Source of the DNA: an uncultured Lysobacteraceae bacterium
GTDB taxonomy: Bacteria > Pseudomonadota > Gammaproteobacteria > Xanthomonadales > Xanthomonadaceae
NCBI GenBank assembly: GCA_937897645.1
Contig: CALCNV010000140.1
Span: forward strand, 133,976 to 197,975
Length of the DNA stretch: 64,000 nucleotides
Direction of reading: 5' to 3'
A model generated the notes under the pieces. It worked only from the letters and a program-made list of their open reading frames with translations, was not told where the DNA came from and did no database searches. Both the position numbers and the translations under genes were made by a program. Of this stretch, positions 17,701 through 27,078 are shown piece by piece; position 1 is the stretch's first letter, and the number at the start of each line of letters is the position of its first letter.

Positions 17701-18954
17701 GTGAAAACCAGCTTCTTCTTCATCTTCCGCATCGCCGCCGCCTGGACCTTCGCCTACCTGGTCTTCCTGATCGTGTGGAGCGAAGTCTTCAACGGCAACG
17801 GCCCCGACGGACTGTTCTTCCTGCTGTTCGTGGTCACCCTCGGCTTCGTCATTGCCGGCGCCGTGTCCCACATCCGCCGCATCCGCCTGATCGCCGGCAA
17901 GATCGACCCCGGCACCCTGGCCAACCGCCATACCCGCCAGGTCGAAGTACCATTGGAAGCCGGCGAAGCCTTCGACCTCGTCGATGCCGCCATCCGCGAA
18001 CTGCCGCGCTCCGAGGACATCGAAAGCGCACGCGACAGCCTGCAGGTGCGAGCCAAAGTCACCCGCCTCAACCCATACAGCAACAAGGCGCCGGGCCACT
18101 TCAATCCGCTGTACTGGATCCACATCAAGCGCAACCAGATACTCGCCACCGTGACACCCGGTGACGGCATCAGCAGCGTGGCCCTGGTGTGCGAGCCCGA
18201 GAGCGGCGCGTGGAGTGACTGGTTCAAGGTGGATGACGGCACCAACCTGGAGAACGCCGAAGCCATCACCCGCGCCATTTCCCGCCGCGTCGCCGAACAC
18301 CGTCGCAACGAACAGGCCGCCGCGCAGCAGACCGTGACCGAAAAAGAACTCACCGTCGCCAAACTGAGCCTGCTGCACGCGCAGGTCGAACCGCACTTCC
18401 TCTACAACACACTGGCAAGCGCGCAATACCTCACCCGCAGCGATCCGGCCCGCGCCGATGAAATGCTGGGCAACCTGATCACCTACCTGCGCCACTCGCT
18501 GCCGCGGACCGAAGACTCGCTGTCCACGCTGGGCGAAGAACTGGAACGTGCGCGTGCCTACCTGGAAATCCTGAAGATCCGCATGGGCAATCGACTGGCC
18601 TTGCAGATCGAAGTGCCCGAAGCGCTGAAGTCCATTCCGTTCCCGACCATGATGCTGCAGACCCTGGTGGAGAACGCGATCAAGCACGGGCTGGAACCCA
18701 AGTCCGGCGGTGGCACGGTCTGGATCATCGCGCGCACCATCGACGACACGCTCGCGGTCACCGTGGCCGATGACGGCCAGGGTTTCAATGCGGAGAGCAG
18801 CGGTACCGGCATCGGGCTGAAGAATGTGCGCGAACGCCTGCGCCTGGCTTACGGCGGCACCGCCTCGTTCGCCATCGTCGCCAACTTCCCCAGCGGCGTC
18901 GCCGCGACCATCAACATCCCCAGCACCTCCGTGCAGGGAGGCGACCATGCTTAA
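17701..18954 (+). CDS. LytS/AlgZ-type sensor histidine kinase
   Basis: The 417-residue protein has two N-terminal membrane helices (about residues 6-28 and 37-56), a poorly conserved central region, then the His_kinase motif QVEPHFLYNTLASAQYL with the phosphoacceptor at His232. The ATPase domain follows (MMLQTLVENAIKHGLEP, VADDGQGF, GTGIGLKNVRERL). This is the unorthodox LytS class, which pairs with LytTR regulators. The start is GTG. Its stop overlaps the response-regulator start by eight bases, so the two form one two-component unit. The stimulus is not evident. Confidence 0.92.
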   Translation: MKTSFFFIFRIAAAWTFAYLVFLIVWSEVFNGNGPDGLFFLLFVVTLGFVIAGAVSHIRRIRLIAGKIDPGTLANRHTRQVEVPLEAGEAFDLVDAAIRELPRSEDIESARDSLQVRAKVTRLNPYSNKAPGHFNPLYWIHIKRNQILATVTPGDGISSVALVCEPESGAWSDWFKVDDGTNLENAEAITRAISRRVAEHRRNEQAAAQQTVTEKELTVAKLSLLHAQVEPHFLYNTLASAQYLTRSDPARADEMLGNLITYLRHSLPRTEDSLSTLGEELERARAYLEILKIRMGNRLALQIEVPEALKSIPFPTMMLQTLVENAIKHGLEPKSGGGTVWIIARTIDDTLAVTVADDGQGFNAESSGTGIGLKNVRERLRLAYGGTASFAIVANFPSGVAATINIPSTSVQGGDHA

Positions 18955-19714
18955 GTGCGTCATTGCCGAAGACGAAGCGCTGCTGCGCGATGAACTGTCA
19001 CGCCTGCTGTCGGCAGCGTGGCCCGCATTGGACATCGTCGCCGAATGCGACGACGGCGGCACGGCGCTGGAAGCCATCGCTGAGCACCAGCCCGAGGTCG
19101 CCTTCCTGGACATCCGCATGCCCGGATTGACCGGTCTCGAAGTCGCGGCGGCTGCAGCGGAAGCCAGCCCGAACACCCAGATCGTGTTCGTCACCGCCTA
19201 CGACCAGTACGCCATCGATGCCTTCGACAAAGGCGCGGTGGACTACCTGCTCAAGCCGATTGCGCCCGAGCGGTTGGCGGCCACCGTGCAACGCCTCCAG
19301 GCCCGCATCACGCAGGGCAATCCGGATGCCGAATCACTGGCCGCGCTCGTCAAGCAACTGGGCGAACGCCTGCAACCCGCCGCGCTGGAGCCGCTGGTAT
19401 GGATCACCGCCAGTGCCGGCAAGGAAACGCGGTTGATCATGGTTGAAGACGTGGCGTACTTCCAGGCCGACCACAAATACACCGTAGTGATGACCGCGGA
19501 AGGCGAATCACTGCTGCGCAAGCCGATCCGCGAATTGCTGGACGTGCTGGATCCGTCAGTCTTCAAGCAGATCCATCGTTCCACCATCGTCAACCTGAAG
19601 GCCATCGCGTCTATCACTCGCGATGACAGCGGCAAGGGCACGGTCAAGCTGAAATCGCGGCCCGAAACATTGACCGTCAGCCAGCCCTTCATGGCCTTGT
19701 TCCGCAACATGTAG
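18947..19714 (+). CDS. LytTR-family response regulator
   Basis: The 255-residue partner of the upstream kinase has a receiver domain (residues 1-120) with acidic pocket AEDE, phosphorylation site Asp55 in VAFLDIRMPG, and the switch region FVTAYDQYAIDAF and YLLKP. The C-terminal part (about 155-250) is a LytTR DNA-binding domain, VEDVAYFQADHKYTVV then FKQIHRSTIVNL. AGGGAGG stands before the ATG at 18947, inside the end of the kinase gene. Regulators of this kind in related bacteria are of the AlgR type, but target genes cannot be inferred here. Confidence 0.94.
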   Translation: MLKCVIAEDEALLRDELSRLLSAAWPALDIVAECDDGGTALEAIAEHQPEVAFLDIRMPGLTGLEVAAAAAEASPNTQIVFVTAYDQYAIDAFDKGAVDYLLKPIAPERLAATVQRLQARITQGNPDAESLAALVKQLGERLQPAALEPLVWITASAGKETRLIMVEDVAYFQADHKYTVVMTAEGESLLRKPIRELLDVLDPSVFKQIHRSTIVNLKAIASITRDDSGKGTVKLKSRPETLTVSQPFMALFRNM

Positions 19715-19760
19715 TCGGCCTTCGGCGCACGTCGCCGAGGCCCTCCATCGAGGAAACACC

Positions 19761-20129
19761 ATGCGCTTCTTGATGTCGCTGTTTTCATTCTTGTGCGCGT
19801 TGCTGGGTTACGATCCGCAGCCCGACACGGTCACCATGACGTTCTCTCCCGTGGATGGCATCGGGCTGCATCAGGCGAAGTTCCTTGCGAGCAACGGCAA
19901 TACCCGTTTTGAGTGCCTCAGCAGTTCGACCGGCAAGTGCAACTACGTGGTGTACGTAAACCAATGCAATGCGTCCGAACCGAAAGTCGCCGAGTGCACT
20001 ACGAAAATATTGGAGAAGTTCACGCTGGCCAGTGGCGATGCGCGGGAGTTCAAGGCACTGCCCGCGGCTGCCAGACACTGCCTGAGCCATGATGCGATGC
20101 CGGTTGTACCGGAGTGCGGCAAGGGTTGA
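19761..20129 (+). CDS. Hypothetical exported protein with several cysteines
   Basis: A 122-residue protein with an N-terminal hydrophobic segment (MRFLMSLFSFLCALLG) and six later Cys residues, which would suit a disulfide-bonded periplasmic protein. GAGGAAAC precedes the ATG. It follows the response regulator by 46 bases on the same strand and could belong to the same transcript. No domain was recognised. Confidence 0.7.
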   Translation: MRFLMSLFSFLCALLGYDPQPDTVTMTFSPVDGIGLHQAKFLASNGNTRFECLSSSTGKCNYVVYVNQCNASEPKVAECTTKILEKFTLASGDAREFKALPAAARHCLSHDAMPVVPECGKG

Positions 20130-20180
20130 GGCGTTTGGTCAGTAGAGCCTGCTTAGAGACTACTCACGCGAAATTTCCAG

Positions 20181-20270
20181 GATCGTCATTCCCGCGAAGG
20201 CGGGAATCCAGCGCCTTTCGTTGTAATGGGTGGAAGTCACTGGATCCCCGCCTTCGCGGGGATGACGATC
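20181..20270. repeat. REP-like palindrome, CGTCATTCCCGCGAAGGCGG family
   Basis: Left arm GATCGTCATTCCCGCGAAGG and right arm CCTTCGCGGGGATGACGATC (each continuing inwards) face each other across about 35 bases, and each arm is itself a small hairpin. This is the widely dispersed 'CGTCATTCCCGCG' type intergenic repeat. It separates two convergent genes and may end both transcripts. Confidence 0.8.
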
Positions 20271-20277
20271 GAAAAGA

Positions 20278-21348
20278 TCACCGCTGCGAATGCATTGAAT
20301 CTTCAATGGCAGTGCAAACGACCTCGCGTCGTTCCAACGAACTCTGCATGCCCCATTCCAGCATCGCCATGACCTCCAGCGCCTGCACCGGCGTCACCGG
20401 TGCCGGACTGCCGCGCACGATCGCATCGCGCAAGGCAACGTAGTACTGGCGATAGTCGCCGGGAATCCCCGGCATGCGGCTCACCTGCACGCCATCGTCG
20501 CTGGCCACATGCAGTTCACCTGAACGCGCATCCACGCCCCAGTTGGCTTCGCCAGGGATGCCACCGTCACGCAACGCGCTTTCCTGTACGTCCAGCCCAT
20601 GCTTCAGGTAGCTGCCGCGTGTGCCGTGCACGGCGAAGCGGAGTCCGTTTGCGGGCACCAGCGAACCGGCATGCAGCACCACGCGCAGGGTGGGGTAGCG
20701 CAACTGCACGTGGAAATAGTCCGCTACTTGCGCACGCTCTCGCTGCAGGGCGATATCGGCGGTCACCGCAAGCGGCATGCCGAACAGTTGCAGCGCCTGA
20801 TCCAGCAGGTGCGGGCCCAGGTCGTACCACAGCCCGGAACCGGGCTGGTCGCGCTCGCGCCAGCGATCGGCCACTACGGGGCGATGGCGGTCGAAGTGCG
20901 AATGGAATTCCGAGATCTCGCCCAACACTCCATCCGCGATCAGTTTCTGGACGCTGAGGAAGTCGCTGTCCCAGCGCCGGTTCTGGAACACGCTGACGAG
21001 TCGCCGCGCACGCGCCGCATTGGCAATGACTTCTCTTGCTTCCTGCGAGGTGATGGTAAACGGCTTGTCCACCACCACGTGCTTGCCTGCGGCCAGCGCC
21101 GCGTTGGCCAACGCCGCATGCACCGTATTTGGTGCGGCAATCACCACCAGGTCGATATCGCTATCGGTGAAGGCGGTGCCTGCGTCGGCGACCACCCGCA
21201 TGCCGGGATCATCGGCCAGTACCTTGGTCGGGTCGCTCGACACCACCGTGTGCAGGTGCAGGCCCGGCGTGTGGCAGATCAGCGGTGCATGGAACACCCT
21301 GCCGACCAGGCCATAGCCCACCAGCGCCACGTTGAGGGTTGGTTCCAC
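20278..21348 (-). CDS. Gfo/Idh/MocA-family oxidoreductase
   Basis: The 356-residue protein begins with the Rossmann segment NVALVGYGLVGRVFHAPLI and has the family's EKP-type motif as VVVDKPFT, with Lys as proposed catalytic residue. HRPVVADRWRERDQPGSGLWYDLGPHLLDQAL is the usual second-domain active-site segment with its conserved DxGxHxxD pattern. Close relatives (YdgJ/YhhX type) oxidise sugars or inositols with NAD(P). The gene stands alone with respect to sugar genes here, so the substrate is not assigned. Confidence 0.9.
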   Translation of the reverse strand: MEPTLNVALVGYGLVGRVFHAPLICHTPGLHLHTVVSSDPTKVLADDPGMRVVADAGTAFTDSDIDLVVIAAPNTVHAALANAALAAGKHVVVDKPFTITSQEAREVIANAARARRLVSVFQNRRWDSDFLSVQKLIADGVLGEISEFHSHFDRHRPVVADRWRERDQPGSGLWYDLGPHLLDQALQLFGMPLAVTADIALQRERAQVADYFHVQLRYPTLRVVLHAGSLVPANGLRFAVHGTRGSYLKHGLDVQESALRDGGIPGEANWGVDARSGELHVASDDGVQVSRMPGIPGDYRQYYVALRDAIVRGSPAPVTPVQALEVMAMLEWGMQSSLERREVVCTAIEDSMHSQR

Positions 21349-21443
21349 CTGCTGCTCCTGTCACGCCGCGAAGGGTCGAGGCGAGCAGTCTAATACGCCA
21401 CCCATCGACCGCCTGCAGCATGCAGCACCGTGAAGCTGGCATC

Positions 21444-23045
21444 ATGCAACGCATCCACTTGTCGCCGGGGCGGTTCCGCATGCTAGCCATATCGAAGTGC
21501 GCGGCCTTGCTCGCCACAGGGTTGTTGCTTGCCGCGACGGCCGACTGCCGTGCCGGTGACGCCGCATCGTCCGTGCCGACAGCCAGCGTTCGCGACGGCA
21601 GGCTGCAGGGTCGGCATGCGGAAGGACTGTCGGTATTCCAGGGCATTCCGTTTGCGGCACCACCCACGGGCGCGCTGCGCTGGCGCGAACCGCAACCGGT
21701 GCAGCCGTGGAACGGCGTGCGCAAGGCGGATGCATATGCCGCGTCGTGCATGCAGAAGGCCGACATGCCGGTATCGGCGGGGGGCACCACGGGTGCGCTG
21801 GGCGAAGACTGCCTGTACCTCAACGTGTGGACACCCTCGACCGGGCCCGCCGGCAAGCGCCCCGTGATGGTGTGGATACACGGTGGCGCGCTGGTGTTTG
21901 GCTCCGGCAACGTGCCGCTGTATGACGGCACTGCGCTCGCAAAGCGCGATGCGGTGGTAGTGACGATCAACTACCGCATGGGCGCGCTGGGCTTCTTCAC
22001 CCATCCCGCACTGGATGGTGGGCGTGCAGCCGCAACAGCCAACTACGGCCTGCTGGACCAGATCGCCGCATTGCGCTGGGTGCGCGACAACATTGCCGCG
22101 TTCGGCGGTGATCCGGGCAACGTGACCATTTTCGGCGAGTCCGCTGGTGCGCAAAGCGTGCTCGCGCTCTACGCATCACCATTGGCCAAGGGTCTGTTCC
22201 ACAAGGGCATCGCACAGAGTCCGTATGGCATTCCCAGCCACACGCGTGCACACGCACGTGACGTCAGCGTGCGGGTGTCGACTGCAGTTGGCGCTGCGGG
22301 CGCAGACGCTACCGCGTCGGAACTGCGCGCCATACCCGCCGAGCGATTCTTTGACCTGGGTGAAAAAGGACCTACGCTGGCCCCGGGCTTCATCGTCGGC
22401 GATTTGGCGGTACCGCGGCCGATCCTGCAGGCCTTCCAGAACAAACAGCAGGCGCGGGTGCCGTTGATCATCGGCAGCAACAGCGACGAAGCCACGGTAG
22501 CGCTTGCATTCGGTGTCGATCCAGCGGCGCTGATCGCGCGCATGGGCGGCGGCAGGGCGCTGGTAAAAAAGCTGTATCCCGACGTGACCGATGATGCGCA
22601 ACTGGGGCGCGAACTTATGCGTGACGTGGTCTTCACCGCCTTCGCACGTCGCATCTCGTATCTTCACTCGCAGTCGGCGCCGAGCTGGCGCTACTACTTC
22701 AGCCACGTACAGGAAAACATGCAGGGCAAGGTGCCGGGCGTGGCCCATGGTGCGGAAATTCCGTTCGTCATGGGCACGGGCGACCGCTGCGACTGCCTGC
22801 CAGCAGCATTCACCGACCTGGACCGCAGGGTGTCGGGCGGCGTGGGCGACTACTGGGCAAGCTTCGCGCGCAGCGGTACGCCTGCGGTAGCGGATGCGCC
22901 ACGTTGGCCGCAGGATGGCAGGAAGAACGTGCATGTCATGGAGTTCGCTGCACGCCCCATGCCACGGGAAGACTTCATGAGCACGCGCCTGGATGCACTT
23001 ATCCTGACCTTGAAGGCAGCAGGCAGTGCGTGGGGAAAGCAATGA
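21444..23045 (+). CDS. Type-B carboxylesterase, exported
   Basis: A 533-residue esterase of the cholinesterase/para-nitrobenzyl esterase family. It has an N-terminal signal segment, the family start FQGIPFAAPPTGALRW, EDCLYLNVWTP, oxyanion hole IHGGA and nucleophile elbow GESAG (Ser233). Late motifs include SNSDEAT and VAHGAEIPFVMG, which carries the catalytic His. The start at 21444 is a choice among three in-frame ATGs (21420, 21444, 21480). Its stop overlaps the following phospholipase D gene by four bases. The ester substrate is unknown. Confidence 0.88.
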   Translation: MQRIHLSPGRFRMLAISKCAALLATGLLLAATADCRAGDAASSVPTASVRDGRLQGRHAEGLSVFQGIPFAAPPTGALRWREPQPVQPWNGVRKADAYAASCMQKADMPVSAGGTTGALGEDCLYLNVWTPSTGPAGKRPVMVWIHGGALVFGSGNVPLYDGTALAKRDAVVVTINYRMGALGFFTHPALDGGRAAATANYGLLDQIAALRWVRDNIAAFGGDPGNVTIFGESAGAQSVLALYASPLAKGLFHKGIAQSPYGIPSHTRAHARDVSVRVSTAVGAAGADATASELRAIPAERFFDLGEKGPTLAPGFIVGDLAVPRPILQAFQNKQQARVPLIIGSNSDEATVALAFGVDPAALIARMGGGRALVKKLYPDVTDDAQLGRELMRDVVFTAFARRISYLHSQSAPSWRYYFSHVQENMQGKVPGVAHGAEIPFVMGTGDRCDCLPAAFTDLDRRVSGGVGDYWASFARSGTPAVADAPRWPQDGRKNVHVMEFAARPMPREDFMSTRLDALILTLKAAGSAWGKQ

Positions 23046-24667
23046 ACATCAAGGCCGAGTCCGTGGACACTTCAAAGCGTGCGAATTCCCGGAAAACGTG
23101 GCCGCGGCGCATCCTCGGCTGGATTGGGTCGCTCTTCCTCGCGTTGGTGTTGCTGGTCGTGGCGACGTGGGCGCTTGGCTACACGCGCCTGCCGCCCCGT
23201 CCTGAGTTGCCTGTCGACAACGCGCTGCCCACGGCCTTGGCCACGCCGCTGGACAAGGGTATCGAACCACTCCTGTCGGCGCATGCGGGCGAGTCCGGTT
23301 TTCGCATGGTGTCCGACGGCGTGGAAGCCTTCGCACTGCGTGCCTTCAGTGCGCGCGCCGCAGGCCGCAGCCTGGACGTGCAGACCTACATCTGGCACGA
23401 CGACCTGACCGGCAAGCTGTTGGCAAGTGAACTGCTCGCGGCGGCCGACCGCGGCGTGCGCGTACGGCTGTTGTTGGATGACATGGACGCACGTGCCAAC
23501 AACTTCACCATGGCGGCGCTGGACGCGCACGAGAATATCGAGGTCAGGCTGTTCAACCCGTTCGCATCGCGTAGCGGGATCCTGGGCCAGCTGGCGGAAT
23601 TCGCCACCAGCTTCTCGCGCATCAACCACCGCATGCACAACAAGGCATGGATCGCCGATAACCGCATCGCCATCGCCGGCGGTCGCAACATCGGCAATGA
23701 GTATTTTTCCGCCAGCGAAGCCATGAATTTCATGGACCTTGATTTCGCGATGCTGGGTCCGGCGGTGGGGAGCCTGAGCGAGTCGTTCGACCGCTACTGG
23801 AATTCCGCCGCCACCTGGCCACAGGAAACACTGAGCCCGGGCCTGGGGGATGCCGCGGCGCTGGTCTCGTTGCGCAACTCGATCGCCCGCAGCCTGGAGC
23901 AGTCGGCAGTCTCGCCCTGGGTCAAGTCGCTGGCGGGAAGCAATGCCGTGCGGCGCATTGTGTCCGGCGACCTGCCCGTGCACTGGACATCGCAATGGAA
24001 GCTGCTGGCCGATGATCCGCTCAAGGCATTGAATGACGACGACCCGCTGGCGCGTTCCGAAGTGATGCGCGGCCTGTCCGAAGCCCTGGGCCAGGCGAAG
24101 ACCTCGATAACCCTGATCTCGCCCTATTTCGTGCCCGGTGATGCAGGGACGGATTCGTTGGCGAACACCGTTGCAAGCGGCAAGACAGTGTCCATACTGA
24201 CCAACTCGCTCGCCGCCAATGACGTGGCCGCCGTGCATGGCGGTTACTCGAAATACCGCCCGCGCCTGGTCGATGGCGGCGTGGGGCTATGGGAATTGAA
24301 GCCCGATCCGGGCCATGCGATCAACCGCAGCCTGTTTGGTTCGTCGGGCGCAAGCCTGCATACGAAGGCTGCGTTGATCGACGATGCCACGGTCTTCGTC
24401 GGTTCGTTCAACCTGGATCCGCGATCCGTGTCGCTGAACACCGAACAGGGCGTGCTGGCCACGCATCCGGTGCTCGCCGCAGAACTTGCGCACATATTCA
24501 AGCGCTCGACCCGTGGCAATCGCGCCTGGCAAATTGGGCGCGATCCCGATGGCAAGCTGCAATGGAGTGACGGCAAGACGACGGTGCAGGCGGAGCCCGA
24601 TGCAACCCTGGGTCGTCGCGTCGTTGCCCAGCTGATGCGCTGGTTGCCCGTTGATTCGCAGTTGTAG
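23042..24667 (+). CDS. Phospholipase D-family protein (cardiolipin synthase C-like)
   Basis: The 541-residue protein has an N-terminal membrane anchor (about 22-45) and two HKD motifs: HNKAWIAD (His199, Lys201, Asp206) and HTKAALID (His440, Lys442, Asp447), each followed by the G-G/S-x-N signature (GGRNIGNEY and GSFNLDPRS). Two intact motifs predict an active phosphatidyltransferase or phospholipase D at the inner membrane. Length and layout resemble ClsC (YmdC) rather than ClsA. The ATGA overlap with the esterase gene suggests coupled expression and possibly a joint role in lipid modification. Confidence 0.88.
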   Translation: MNIKAESVDTSKRANSRKTWPRRILGWIGSLFLALVLLVVATWALGYTRLPPRPELPVDNALPTALATPLDKGIEPLLSAHAGESGFRMVSDGVEAFALRAFSARAAGRSLDVQTYIWHDDLTGKLLASELLAAADRGVRVRLLLDDMDARANNFTMAALDAHENIEVRLFNPFASRSGILGQLAEFATSFSRINHRMHNKAWIADNRIAIAGGRNIGNEYFSASEAMNFMDLDFAMLGPAVGSLSESFDRYWNSAATWPQETLSPGLGDAAALVSLRNSIARSLEQSAVSPWVKSLAGSNAVRRIVSGDLPVHWTSQWKLLADDPLKALNDDDPLARSEVMRGLSEALGQAKTSITLISPYFVPGDAGTDSLANTVASGKTVSILTNSLAANDVAAVHGGYSKYRPRLVDGGVGLWELKPDPGHAINRSLFGSSGASLHTKAALIDDATVFVGSFNLDPRSVSLNTEQGVLATHPVLAAELAHIFKRSTRGNRAWQIGRDPDGKLQWSDGKTTVQAEPDATLGRRVVAQLMRWLPVDSQL

Positions 24668-24725
24668 TGCCTATCGTGTAAACAGGACGCATGGGATTGT
24701 TCCATGCAACAAGGAAGCCATACGA

Positions 24726-25292
24726 ATGAAGACGTCCTTATTTGGCGCCGCGCTGTCAGCGCTCTTGTTGGCAGCCTGCGATCCATCCGCGGATACGAAG
24801 TCGCCCGAGGCGACGCCACCGCCGGCCGACACGGCTACCGTGCACGCCCCTGATGCCGTCACCGGCCCTGTCGATGCCGCTGCGGCTACACCACCGGTTG
24901 CAGGCGACAACACCGCCGTCAATACCGCCATTGATCGCCTCCTCGGTGACCACGCCAAGTACCAGGCCGTGATCGAGGCTTACCAGAAGGCCGTCACCGA
25001 CGGCGACAAGGCCGCTGTCGCGGCTCTGGTCAACTATCCGCTGGCAGCGACCATCAACGGCAAGCAAACTTCGATTCCCGACGCCATGGCCTTCGTCGGA
25101 CACTATGACCAGATCATCACGCCGGCCATCGCGAACGCGGTCAAGGCACAGCAGTATTCGCTGCTGGCGGTCAGCGGCAAGGGCGTGATGTTCGGCAGTG
25201 GCGAAACCTGGATCAACGGCATCTGCAAGGCGGGCAGCGCGGATTGCAGCGAATTCGACGTGAAGGTGATCGCCATCCAGCCCGGTGCGTAG
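24726..25292 (+). CDS. Predicted lipoprotein, 188 residues
   Basis: The signal sequence MKTSLFGAALSALLLAAC has a clean lipobox (LLAAC, Cys18). A low-complexity linker rich in Pro, Ala, Thr and Asp covers residues 20-65, followed by a compact domain (AVIEAYQKAVTDGDKAAVAALVNYPLAATINGK) resembling SnoaL/nuclear-transport-factor-2-like folds. AAGGAAG lies upstream of the ATG. It is probably anchored in the periplasm; function unknown. Confidence 0.8.
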   Translation: MKTSLFGAALSALLLAACDPSADTKSPEATPPPADTATVHAPDAVTGPVDAAAATPPVAGDNTAVNTAIDRLLGDHAKYQAVIEAYQKAVTDGDKAAVAALVNYPLAATINGKQTSIPDAMAFVGHYDQIITPAIANAVKAQQYSLLAVSGKGVMFGSGETWINGICKAGSADCSEFDVKVIAIQPGA

Positions 25293-25351
25293 GGCCGTCG
25301 GGTGGCCAGCAGTTCCACGCGCGTTGGGCCGTGGTCGTTTACGATCGCGCC

Positions 25352-26173
25352 ATGACGTCCACTCGAACCATCCTGTCGGCAGTGCTTGCCGTGTCGCTCC
25401 TGTTCGTCGGCATGGCCGCGGATGCGCGCACGATCTATCGCTGCGTGCGCAATGGCACGGTGAGCTTGTCGACTGCGCCGGAACCAGGCTCCAAGTGCGA
25501 AGCCAAGCAGGTGGAGGATGATCCTGGTAAGGCGCCCAACCTGTGGGGCGACATGGGCATCTTCAGCGGGACGCTGTACCAGCGCGAACAGGACGGCACG
25601 ATGGTCTACGGCACGCGCAAGCTGCCCGGTGCCACCGAATACCTGAAGTTCACTGTCGAGACGCCACCGGGCGAGCCCGCGCATCCGGGCCTGGGCAAGG
25701 TGGGCAAGCCACGCCTGGACATGTATCCCAAGCAGTTCAAGGCCGCCGCGAAGTCCACGGGGGTCGACGAAGCGTGGCTGCGTTCCATTGCGCATGCCGA
25801 GAGTGGTTTCGATGCCAATGCGCTTTCACCGAAAGGTGCGCAGGGCGTGATGCAGTTGATGCCCGATGTGTCGAAGGAATATGGCGTGAAGGATCCGTAT
25901 GCGCCGGGCGAGTCGATCAATGCGGGTGCAAGACACCTCAAGGCACTGCTGAAGCGTTACAAGAATGATCTCGTGCTGGTGGCCGCTGCGTACAACGCAG
26001 GCATCGGTGCGGTCACGCGTTACAAGGGCGTGCCGCCCTATGCGGAAACACAGGCCTACGTGGAAAAAGTGCAGGCCCTGCACCAGCGCTATCGCCAGGC
26101 AATGGGTACCGCGCCGCTGAAGCCGGCGGATGCAGTCCAGTCATCGCGCAAATTGTCTTCGCCGGCAAAGTAG
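25352..26173 (+). CDS. Lytic transglycosylase (SLT domain)
   Basis: The 273-residue exported protein should cleave peptidoglycan to 1,6-anhydro-muropeptides. After a signal peptide comes a short DUF4124-like segment (TIYRCVRNGTVSLSTAPEPGSKC, two Cys). The catalytic domain (about 125-245) has AHAESGFDANALSPKGAQGVMQLMP with catalytic Glu150, then AGARHLKALLKRY and AAAYNAGIGAVTRY. All landmarks of family 1 transglycosylases are kept. The start at 25352 was chosen for the signal peptide; no strong ribosome site is seen. Confidence 0.92.
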   Translation: MTSTRTILSAVLAVSLLFVGMAADARTIYRCVRNGTVSLSTAPEPGSKCEAKQVEDDPGKAPNLWGDMGIFSGTLYQREQDGTMVYGTRKLPGATEYLKFTVETPPGEPAHPGLGKVGKPRLDMYPKQFKAAAKSTGVDEAWLRSIAHAESGFDANALSPKGAQGVMQLMPDVSKEYGVKDPYAPGESINAGARHLKALLKRYKNDLVLVAAAYNAGIGAVTRYKGVPPYAETQAYVEKVQALHQRYRQAMGTAPLKPADAVQSSRKLSSPAK

Positions 26174-26253
26174 GGCAAGTAAGCTCATGGGCGATCGGGC
26201 TTGCTACGGTTGAGCAGGGACCCGAGGCTCCAGCTCAAGCCCGAGGCTGCAGT

Positions 26254-26754
26254 TCAAGTAAGCGCTGAAGGGACCTGGTAAGGCAGTGCGGTTGCGCCTG
26301 TCGCCAGAATTGCTGCCTCAACATCCTGCAGACGGCCATTCTCCTCGGCGTCCACGACCAGCAGGATGTTTCCAGCCTCTATTTCGTTCTCGAACGTGCG
26401 GCGTATGGGATCGGGCACCGAAGATCCCACCAGCGCCGACACCCATGTGCCGACCAGACTGCCGCCCACTGTCAACATCGCGGCTCCAGCCAAGGTGACG
26501 CCCAGTGGCGGGAACGCAACCGCCACCAGCCCTGCCAGCAAGCCGGCACCGCCACCAGCGGCCGCGCCGCGCAGCGCGGCGGGCATGAAGTCGGTGGCCG
26601 CGTCCTTGCGGTGGTCGGGAATGGCGTCCAGTTCGATGTCTGCGCGCGCGATGAGCGACAGATTGTCATCCGGCAGTCCGGCGGCACGCGCGGCGAAGAT
26701 CGCCTCTTGCGCCGCCGCGAGATGGGGAACGATGAATACATGACGAGTCTTCAT
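26254..26754 (-). CDS. Small glycine-rich membrane protein (DUF1269-like)
   Basis: A 166-residue protein whose ends resemble a ferredoxin-like pair of strands (HVFIVPHLAAAQEAIFAARAAGLPDDNLSLI and NEIEAGNILLVVDAEENGRLQDVEAAIL) around a glycine/alanine-rich hydrophobic middle (LRGAAAGGGAGLLAGLVAVAFPPLGVTLAGA). This is the layout of stress-related DUF1269-type membrane proteins. The strong AAGGAGG site fixes the start at 26754 instead of 26796. It is divergent from the cysteine-rich protein gene. Confidence 0.78.
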   Translation of the reverse strand: MKTRHVFIVPHLAAAQEAIFAARAAGLPDDNLSLIARADIELDAIPDHRKDAATDFMPAALRGAAAGGGAGLLAGLVAVAFPPLGVTLAGAAMLTVGGSLVGTWVSALVGSSVPDPIRRTFENEIEAGNILLVVDAEENGRLQDVEAAILATGATALPYQVPSALT

Positions 26755-26876
26755 GGCTGCCTCCTTTTTCGCATGCTTCACTATTACTCGTGGCATGGTT
26801 AGTCATGCGTGACGAATGGCAATCGTCGGGTGCCATCCCAGTCCAACCATGTGAACCAGTTCAACGGAGACAGAAC

Positions 26877-27065
26877 ATGCTTCCCCTCGAATCCATCCAC
26901 TGCCCTTATTGCGGAGAATCCATCGACATCGCCATCGACGATTCAGTGGACCACCAGCAATACGTCGAGGATTGCCACGTGTGCTGCAGGCCGATCAACA
27001 TCGCGGTCAGCGTGGACGAAGACGGCGCCATCGCCGTGCAGGCGTGGGCTGAGAACGAGGCCTGA
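26877..27065 (+). CDS. CPXCG motif-containing cysteine-rich protein
   Basis: A 62-residue protein with CPYCG near the N terminus and CHVCCRP further on, the pattern of the small zinc-ribbon-like CPXCG family. ACGGAGAC precedes the ATG at 26877. The cysteines probably bind one zinc ion. No partner or role is known. Confidence 0.88.
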   Translation: MLPLESIHCPYCGESIDIAIDDSVDHQQYVEDCHVCCRPINIAVSVDEDGAIAVQAWAENEA

Positions 27066-27078
27066 GTAGGGCATCGCG

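Noticed and set aside
17518..19194. Minus-strand frame of 558 codons opposite the LytS/LytTR genes
   Set aside because: Low-complexity Gly/Ala/Asp antisense translation of two well-supported genes; no start signal.
20181..20270. CRISPR-like repeats
   Set aside because: The copies are inverted, not direct, without regular spacers; it is a REP-type palindrome. No other regular direct-repeat array was noticed in the window.
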